Source: CAVVIG01 sp050249955 | GTDB lineage: Bacteria > Acidobacteriota > Vicinamibacteria > Vicinamibacterales > CAVVIG01 | Reading direction: 5' to 3' | Length of the DNA stretch: 64,000 bases | Assembly (NCBI GenBank): GCA_050249955.1 | Contig: JBFWPN010000007.1 | Location: forward strand, 248,001-312,000 | Shown: positions 59,155-64,000 of the stretch, piece by piece | Layout: every line of letters begins with the position of its first letter | How positions within the stretch are numbered: position 1 is the stretch's first letter | The notes under the pieces: model-generated | Database searches by the model: none | What the model was told of the DNA's origin: nothing | Seen by the model: only the letters and a program-made list of their open reading frames with translations | Translations under genes and position numbers: made by a program

Positions 59155-59230
59155 CCTCCCTCCAGGCACGGGGCCCGGGCTCGCGCTCCCGGCCCCGTGC
59201 GGCCTGTTCGGGCCAACTCCCCCGGCGTTG

Positions 59231-59236
59231 TACACT
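59231..59236 (+). promoter_or_regulatory. -10 box for leaderless glycosyltransferase mRNA
   Basis: TACACT is exactly six bases before the GTG at 59243. No Shine-Dalgarno is present. Confidence 0.4.
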
Positions 59237-59242
59237 CCGGGC

Positions 59243-60028
59243 GTGCCGAAACTCTCGGTCACCATCATCACCAGCAACGAGGAGGCGGACATCGCCGCCG
59301 CCATCGATTCGGTCGCCTGGGCCGACGAGGTCGTGCTCGTCGACTCGCACAGCACGGACCGGACGGTGGACGTGGCGCGCGGTGCCAGGGTGCCGGTCGT
59401 GGTAATCGTGAGGGACTGGCCGGGATACGTGGAGCAGAAGAACTTCGCGGCCGCGCAGGCGGCCCACGACTGGATCCTGTCACTCGACGCCGACGAGCGG
59501 GTGTCGCCGGAGCTGGCTCGTGACGTGCGCCGGGCCCTCGAGGCTCCGCAGCACGCCGCATTCGAGGTGCCCAGGCTCACCTGGCACCTCGGTCGCTGGA
59601 TCCGTGGAACCGACTGGTATCCCGACCACCAGACGCGGCTCTACGATCGGCGTCGCGCGCGATGGACGGGGCAGTACGTCCACGAGGCGGTGGCCGTCGA
59701 TGGCACCCGCGGACGGCTGGCCGGACACCTCGAACATTTCGCGTACCGCGACATTGCGGACCACCTCGAGACCATCGACCGCTACACCACCCTCGCCGCA
59801 CGGCAGATGCTCGAGGCCGGACGACGGGCGTCGCCCTGGCACCTGGCCTTCCACGGGCCGCTGGCCTTCCTGCGCAACTACGTCGCCAGGCGGGGATTCA
59901 CGCTCGGGCGCGTCGGCCTGATCGTCTCGGTGATGAACGCGTACTACGTCTTCCTGAAGTTCGCCAAGCTCTGGGAACTGCAGGCGGCGCCCCCGGCCCG
60001 CCCGGCCGACGACACCCCGCCTGTATGA
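59243..60028 (+). CDS. Family 2 glycosyltransferase (WaaE/KdtX-like)
   Basis: 261 residues. A GT-A fold: LSVTIITSNEEADIAAAIDS at the N-terminus, VVLVDSHSTDRTVDVA near residue 30, and the metal-binding SLDADERVSPEL near 82. The C-terminal half, with WYPDHQTRLYDRRRARWTG, matches LPS-core glucosyltransferases of the WaaE type, suggesting transfer onto lipid A core. Donor and acceptor are inferred. GTG start. Confidence 0.82.
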   Translation: MPKLSVTIITSNEEADIAAAIDSVAWADEVVLVDSHSTDRTVDVARGARVPVVVIVRDWPGYVEQKNFAAAQAAHDWILSLDADERVSPELARDVRRALEAPQHAAFEVPRLTWHLGRWIRGTDWYPDHQTRLYDRRRARWTGQYVHEAVAVDGTRGRLAGHLEHFAYRDIADHLETIDRYTTLAARQMLEAGRRASPWHLAFHGPLAFLRNYVARRGFTLGRVGLIVSVMNAYYVFLKFAKLWELQAAPPARPADDTPPV

Positions 60029-60045
60029 TCGGCGGGTAGACACCC

Positions 60046-61179
60046 GTGTTCTCCCTGCACATCGACACCGCACGCACCTGGCGCGGCGGACAGAACCAGG
60101 TCCTGCTGACCGTCAACGGACTGACAGCCATCGGTCACCGGGCCGCGCTGGTCGCGCACCCTGACGGAGAGCTCCGCCGGCGTGCGGCGGAAGGGCTCGA
60201 CCTCATACCGATTGCGCCCAGATCCGAAGTGGACCTCGCCGCCGGCTGGCGGCTGGCACGGGTGATTCGGCGGCTCAGGCCCGATGTCGTGCAGGCGCAC
60301 GATCCGCACGCCGTTGCGATGGCTGGCATGGCACTGTCGCTCGACGCCGCCGCACGCTGGCGCGAGCGCCGCCGCGCCCCTGCGCTCGTGGCCACACGCC
60401 GCGTGGACTTCCACCTGAAGGGGAACTCGTTCTCGAAGTGGAAGTACCGGCAGGTGGACTGCTTCATCGCGGCCTCCGAGGCCATCAGGCAGATGCTGAT
60501 TGGCGACGGCATCGCGCCAGACCGGGTGGTCACCGTCCACGAGGGCATCGACGTCGATCGCATCGATGCGACGCCGCGGGTCGACGTGCACGAGGCCCTG
60601 TGGCTGCCGCACCATGCGCCGCTCGTGGGGAACGTGGCGGCCCTGGTGCCGCACAAGGGCCAGCGCTTCCTGATCGAGGCGGCCCACCTCGTCGTGCGCA
60701 AGGAGCCGGACGCCCGGTTCGTGATCCTGGGCGAAGGCGAACTGCGCGAGCACCTCGAGCACCTCGTCCGGGAGCATCACCTCGAGAAGCACGTGCTGCT
60801 GCCGGGATTCCGCACGGACGTCATCGGGTGCATCAAGGGGTTCGACCTGTTCGTCATGAGCTCCGTGACCGAAGGGCTGGGCACGTCGAGCCTCGACGCG
60901 ATGGCGTGCCGGAAGGCGGTCGTGGGCACGAGCGCCGGCGGGATCCCCGAGGTGGTGGCTCACGGACAGACCGGCTTCATCGTGCCGCCGCGTGACCCCG
61001 AGGCACTGGCCGACGCCATCCTCTCGCTCATCCGGGATGACGCGCTCCGCACGCGCATGGCCGACGCCGGGTACGAACGGGTGCGGTCCCGTTTCACGGT
61101 CGAGCGGATGGTGGCCGAGACTGCGGCGGTGTACGCGCGGCTCGCGAGCCGGCCGCACCTCGCCGATCTCCAGCGCTAG
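60046..61179 (+). CDS. Family 4 glycosyltransferase
   Basis: 377 residues, GT-B fold. N-terminal domain begins SLHIDTARTWRGGQNQVLL, and the C-terminal donor site is GLGTSSLDAMACRKAVVGTSAGG near residue 285, where the usual E-x7-E reads with altered first Glu. VGNVAALVPHKGQRFLIEA near 195 is the domain junction. Probably adds a sugar to LPS or another envelope glycan together with the preceding gene, 17 bases upstream. GTG start. Confidence 0.85.
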   Translation: MFSLHIDTARTWRGGQNQVLLTVNGLTAIGHRAALVAHPDGELRRRAAEGLDLIPIAPRSEVDLAAGWRLARVIRRLRPDVVQAHDPHAVAMAGMALSLDAAARWRERRRAPALVATRRVDFHLKGNSFSKWKYRQVDCFIAASEAIRQMLIGDGIAPDRVVTVHEGIDVDRIDATPRVDVHEALWLPHHAPLVGNVAALVPHKGQRFLIEAAHLVVRKEPDARFVILGEGELREHLEHLVREHHLEKHVLLPGFRTDVIGCIKGFDLFVMSSVTEGLGTSSLDAMACRKAVVGTSAGGIPEVVAHGQTGFIVPPRDPEALADAILSLIRDDALRTRMADAGYERVRSRFTVERMVAETAAVYARLASRPHLADLQR

Positions 61180-61201
61180 CGGGCGGGCACGAGCACGGCG
61201 C

Positions 61202-61867
61202 TCACGGCACGGGCCGGAGCCTGCGCGTCCGGTGCCGGTACTGGAACGTTCCGTGGACCGCGCAACTGTAGTAGTCCCACTGCTCGGGGTGCCGGTCGCT
61301 GACGCCGCCCACCTGGCTGTGCTCGTACTGGAGGACAGCATCGCACGTGGGACAGCGCACGTGGGGCGGCGACAGCGGCGGCTCGGTCGACGCGTACCGC
61401 TCGTGCGCGCGGACCCTGGCCGTCGACCGGCCGGCGGTCTCGGTGTGCCGCGGCTGCCCGGCCGGACGTTCGGCGCCCAGCACGGACGACACGAGCGCCT
61501 CCAGCGCCACCGGCTTCGCCAGCACCGCATCGGCCCCGAACTCGTGGAAGCGCTCCGCCGACTCGGTGGCACTGTCCGACGCGATCGCGACGACCCTCAG
61601 CCCGGCCGTCGTCGACTCCGATCGGAGCAGCGCCACGAGTTCCAGTCCATCGATGTACGGGAGTCGCGCATCGAGCATCACCACGTCAGGTCGCGTGCTG
61701 TAGACCTGCACCAGCGCGTCACGCCCGTCGGCGGCTTCGAACACCATGCACCCGCTGTCCGCGAGCGCCGTCCGGTACCGCTCACGCGTGCTGGAGTCTT
61801 CCTCGACGACGAGCACGCGGGGTGACGGACAAGAGGCGGTGGGATCTGGGCATGAGGGAGGCGGCAT
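61202..61867 (-). CDS. Response regulator receiver protein with C-terminal Cys/His domain
   Basis: 221 residues. The receiver domain (about 16-130) has the acidic pair in VLVVEEDSS, the phospho-acceptor Asp66 in VVMLDARLP, and the conserved Lys in AVLAKPV. After a linker, residues about 168-206 hold CPTCDAVLQYEHSQ and DYYSCAVHGTF, a probable zinc-binding module. No DNA-binding or enzymatic output domain is seen. No histidine kinase is adjacent. The output mode is unknown. Confidence 0.8.
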   Translation of the reverse strand: MPPPSCPDPTASCPSPRVLVVEEDSSTRERYRTALADSGCMVFEAADGRDALVQVYSTRPDVVMLDARLPYIDGLELVALLRSESTTAGLRVVAIASDSATESAERFHEFGADAVLAKPVALEALVSSVLGAERPAGQPRHTETAGRSTARVRAHERYASTEPPLSPPHVRCPTCDAVLQYEHSQVGGVSDRHPEQWDYYSCAVHGTFQYRHRTRRLRPVP

Positions 61868-61943
61868 GACTGACCTCGCAGCATGCCAGAGTGAACCCGC
61901 ACCGGGTATTGGACAACACCCGTAGTGCGGCTGGAAAACACAC

Positions 61944-62621
61944 CTAGTCGTCGCGGAGCCAGCCCTTCAGCAGCGCGTACTGCACCACCTCGATCCGACC
62001 GCGGAACCCGAGCTTCTTCATCGCGTTCCCCTTGTGCACCTCGACGGTCTTCACGCTGATGCCGAGCTCGGCAGCGATCTCCTTGTTGCTGTGACCCTGG
62101 GCGACGAGGCGCAGCACCTGGTTCTCGCGTTCGCTCACCTGCGGGCTCGCCGGCAGGCCGTCCATCGTGGTGCGCCTGAGGCTGGCCGCCATCCGCGCAC
62201 CCAGCCATCCGTCGAGGTAGCCCTTTCCGAGTGCGGCCGCCCGCACCGCGGCGAGCAGCTCCGCAGACGGACTGCGCTTCAGTACATAGGCCGACGCGCC
62301 GGCCCCGAGCAGCTCCTTCACGTACGCGTCATCGTCATGCCGCGTGAGCACGACGATGGCGGTTTCCGGACTCGCCCGCTTCAGCTCTCGCGTGGCAACC
62401 AGCCCGTTCACGTCGGGCATGGAGATGTCCATGATCACGACCTTCGGGTTGAGCGCGCAGACGTGGTCGAAGAGTGCGCGCCCGGTGGAGGCGGTGCCAA
62501 CGACCCGCATGTCGGGCTGACTGTCGAGCAGCAGCGTGAGGCCTTCACGTACCGTCTCGTGATCCTCGGCAAGGAGGACGGGAATTCGCGTGCCCGGGAT
62601 AGCTGCGGCGTCTGCGGTCAT
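61944..62621 (-). CDS. NarL/FixJ-type response regulator
   Basis: 225 residues. Receiver with Asp65 as phospho-acceptor in VVIMDISMPDVNG, the acidic residues in LLAEDHE, and the conserved lysine in YVLKRSP. C-terminal LuxR-type helix-turn-helix SERENQVLRLVAQGHSNKEI and GISVKTVEVHKGNAMKKLG. A transcription factor answering an unlinked sensor kinase. The ATG at 62621 has GGGAGG six bases upstream. It lies upstream of the other response regulator on the same strand. Confidence 0.92.
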   Translation of the reverse strand: MTADAAAIPGTRIPVLLAEDHETVREGLTLLLDSQPDMRVVGTASTGRALFDHVCALNPKVVIMDISMPDVNGLVATRELKRASPETAIVVLTRHDDDAYVKELLGAGASAYVLKRSPSAELLAAVRAAALGKGYLDGWLGARMAASLRRTTMDGLPASPQVSERENQVLRLVAQGHSNKEIAAELGISVKTVEVHKGNAMKKLGFRGRIEVVQYALLKGWLRDD

Positions 62622-62667
62622 CACGTGCCTCCCAGGCTCACGATAGCTCAACATCGTCGAAACCGGC

Positions 62668-63537
62668 TCAGCCTGTGGCTTTCCGACCGGGGCGGCGTGG
62701 CGCACAGGCGCCCTTCAGCGGACACTGTGCATCACCACGCGGCGTCTCGAAGCCGCAGGCGTTCATCATGCCCAGGTGGCAGACGGAGAAGTCGTACTTC
62801 ACCGGGTCCGCAGCGTCGAGGACACGCAGCGCGCGCGTGATGTCGAGCGCCATGGGCCAGCCCGGACTGGTGTAACGGGTGAGCTTCAGGCAGCGGCCCA
62901 CGCGGATGATGTGCGTGTCGAGCGGCACGATGAGGCGGGATGGCGACACACGGCTCCAGGTGCCGAGGTCCAGCGCGTCCCTGCGAACCATCCAGCGCAT
63001 GAACAGGTTCAGGCGCTTGCAGCCGCTGCCCCCGGACGGCCGCGGGAAGAAGTAGCCCACGCCAGGCCGGACCGGGACCCGACCGTAGGCGGCCCGCAGG
63101 TTCAGTGCCATGGCCCGCGACGAGAAGCTCTCCAGCGCCTCCCGCACGTCCTCTCCCCCGGGATCCCCCTCGAGGAAGAATCCCTCGATCGTGCCGGAGC
63201 GCTCCAGCATCTGCCGCAGCACCCACAGCAGGGCAATGATGTCCCGGCCGCGGATCCAGCGGTGCACGAAGTCGCGGAGCGGTGCGCCGTGCAGGGCCGG
63301 TTCGAACTGTCGGACGAAGGCGGCTGGCGAGGGTCCCATGGCCAGGGCCACACGCTCGATCGAGTGCATGACGCTCGACACGCGGCCGAACGCGAGGCCG
63401 GCCGCACAGAACGCCACGATCTCCTGATCGGCCGCCGTACTGTATCGTCGGACGATCTGGATCGGGTCCACGGCGGAGTCCGCCATGTTGAAGCTGTCGT
63501 ACAGGCGGTCCAGCGTCGGCTTCAGCGTCCCATTCAC
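62668..63537 (-). CDS. TIGR02757/DUF2400 family protein with a possible Fe-S cysteine loop
   Basis: 289 residues. Family segments are LYDSFNMADSAVDPIQIVRR near residue 11, GLAFGRVSSVMHSIE near 46, FPRPSGGSGCKRLNLFMRWM near 165 and RLIVPLDTHIIRVGR near 203. The function of this family is not established. The C-terminus holds four cysteines spaced C-x7-C-x10-C-x5-C (from VCHLGMMNAC to CPLKGAC), recalling the Fe-S loop of endonuclease III-like DNA glycosylases. The GTG at 63537 is chosen where family similarity begins; no good Shine-Dalgarno is seen. Confidence 0.85.
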   Translation of the reverse strand: MNGTLKPTLDRLYDSFNMADSAVDPIQIVRRYSTAADQEIVAFCAAGLAFGRVSSVMHSIERVALAMGPSPAAFVRQFEPALHGAPLRDFVHRWIRGRDIIALLWVLRQMLERSGTIEGFFLEGDPGGEDVREALESFSSRAMALNLRAAYGRVPVRPGVGYFFPRPSGGSGCKRLNLFMRWMVRRDALDLGTWSRVSPSRLIVPLDTHIIRVGRCLKLTRYTSPGWPMALDITRALRVLDAADPVKYDFSVCHLGMMNACGFETPRGDAQCPLKGACAPRRPGRKATG

Positions 63538-63612
63538 CTGTCGTCGTCCTGCCACCCGGAGCCCCCGCCGTGAAAACCGCCGACCCACGCGCCAAAACGG
63601 CGCGCCCGCCGC

Positions 63613-63618
63613 TATGAT
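63613..63618 (+). promoter_or_regulatory. -10 box for leaderless penicillin acylase mRNA
   Basis: TATGAT is exactly six bases before the ATG at 63625, with no Shine-Dalgarno sequence. Confidence 0.45.
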
Positions 63619-63624
63619 TTTCGC

Positions 63625-64000
63625 ATGCGTCGCATCGCCGGCCGGCTCCTCCTGATCGCCCTGCTGCTGCTCGTGACCGTGGCCGGCGGCGGGTACCTGT
63701 ACCTGAGGCAGTCCCTCCCGGACTTCGACGAGGATGCCACCGTGCGGGGCCTGTCGGGCGACGTCGACATTGTGCGCGACGCCGATGCCATTCCGCACGT
63801 GTTCGCGACCACGAAACGCGACGGCCTCTTCGGGCTCGGGTACGTACACGCGCAGGATCGGCTCTGGCAGATGGAATTCCAGAGGAGGGTCGGACACGGA
63901 CGGCTCTCGGAGATCTTCGGCGCCGCGACCATTCCGCAGGACCGATTCCTGCGGACGGTGGGATTCGGCCGGGCGGCCCGCAGCGCGTGGGACCGGCTGC
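63625..64000 (+). CDS. Penicillin acylase family protein, N-terminal part (runs off the right edge)
   Basis: The first 125 residues show a membrane anchor or signal (RLLLIALLLLVTVAGGGYLYL) and the start of the alpha chain: VDIVRDADAIPHVFATTKRD and GLGYVHAQDRLWQMEFQRR, then GRLSEIFG. These are diagnostic of Ntn-hydrolase acylases that cleave amide-linked acyl chains, such as beta-lactam side chains or acyl-homoserine lactones. The catalytic beta-chain serine is beyond the window. Confidence 0.9.
   Translation, partial: MRRIAGRLLLIALLLLVTVAGGGYLYLRQSLPDFDEDATVRGLSGDVDIVRDADAIPHVFATTKRDGLFGLGYVHAQDRLWQMEFQRRVGHGRLSEIFGAATIPQDRFLRTVGFGRAARSAWDRL

Noticed and set aside
1..64000. CRISPR arrays, insertion sequences, integrases or prophage genes
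   Set aside because: No regularly spaced repeats, transposase or phage motifs were seen on either strand.

Overview
The window looks like the chromosome of a free-living, heterotrophic, aerobic Acidobacteriota member, most like class Vicinamibacteria. The evidence is high G+C with strong G/C third positions, four secreted von Willebrand A proteins of the acidobacterial VWFA-related type, a 1005-residue TonB-dependent receptor with a carboxypeptidase-regulatory-like N-terminus, and several TPR or CarboxypepD-regulatory secreted proteins. This assignment is inferred from gene content; no 16S gene is present. I see no insertion sequence, prophage, CRISPR array or other clear sign of recent transfer.

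Layout. 1-6.9 kb is a divergent arginine locus: argR and an argG-like gene run leftwards; argC-argB-argD-GNAT acetylglutamate synthase-argJ-argF run rightwards, mostly with 1-4 bp stop/start overlaps. 7.0-10.2 kb holds an acyl-CoA ligase, a CDP-alcohol phosphatidyltransferase and a GtrA protein, the last overlapping pxpA antisense. 10.9-14.6 kb (minus) is a dTDP-sugar operon, rfbB-rfbA-rfbC, headed by a DGQHR-domain gene. 14.7-17.1 kb (minus) has an acyltransferase, OsmC and an FTR1 iron permease. 17.3-21.1 kb has a VWA protein, a 28-residue membrane protein, frataxin, a proline racemase homologue, an HDAC-like deacylase and a Bcp peroxiredoxin.

21.2-25.1 kb (minus) is an aa3-type cytochrome c oxidase operon in the order coxA-coxC-subunit IV-two small membrane genes-coxB. 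Related genes follow at 28.8-31.1 kb (plus): a type 1 copper lipoprotein, heme O synthase and a DUF420/CtaM-like protein. Between them lie a TPR protein, a repeat lipoprotein, tRNA-Glu(CUC) and an M23 peptidase. 31.1-34.1 kb has a TPR protein and a sulfatase-fold/TPR protein, 34.6-37.6 kb the TonB receptor, and 39.2-41.6 kb (minus) the F0 half of the ATP synthase (atpZ-I-B-E-F) without F1 genes.

42.0-50.9 kb (plus) is a compact unit: two VWA genes, then ccsA/hemX, hemA, hemC, a cobA-hemD fusion, hemB and hemL, i.e. the C5 route from glutamyl-tRNA to uroporphyrinogen III. 51.0-57.5 kb (minus) holds a glycine-zipper protein and a housekeeping cluster: rseP, dxr, cdsA, uppS, truA, pyrE. 57.6-61.2 kb (plus) has a TolC-like efflux protein and two glycosyltransferases. 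The right end has two response regulators, a TIGR02757/DUF2400 protein and the start of a penicillin acylase homologue.

The most general signal is promoter architecture. At least six genes carry a TANNNT hexamer exactly six bases before the start codon, and several more at 5-10 bases, which predicts leaderless mRNAs. Other points of interest are enzyme homologues lacking their family catalytic residues (argG-like, proline racemase-like, CobA domain, sulfatase-like, two VWA proteins), an EF-hand-type loop inside the TonB receptor, a probable CUG start for rfbB, and small unannotated membrane proteins.
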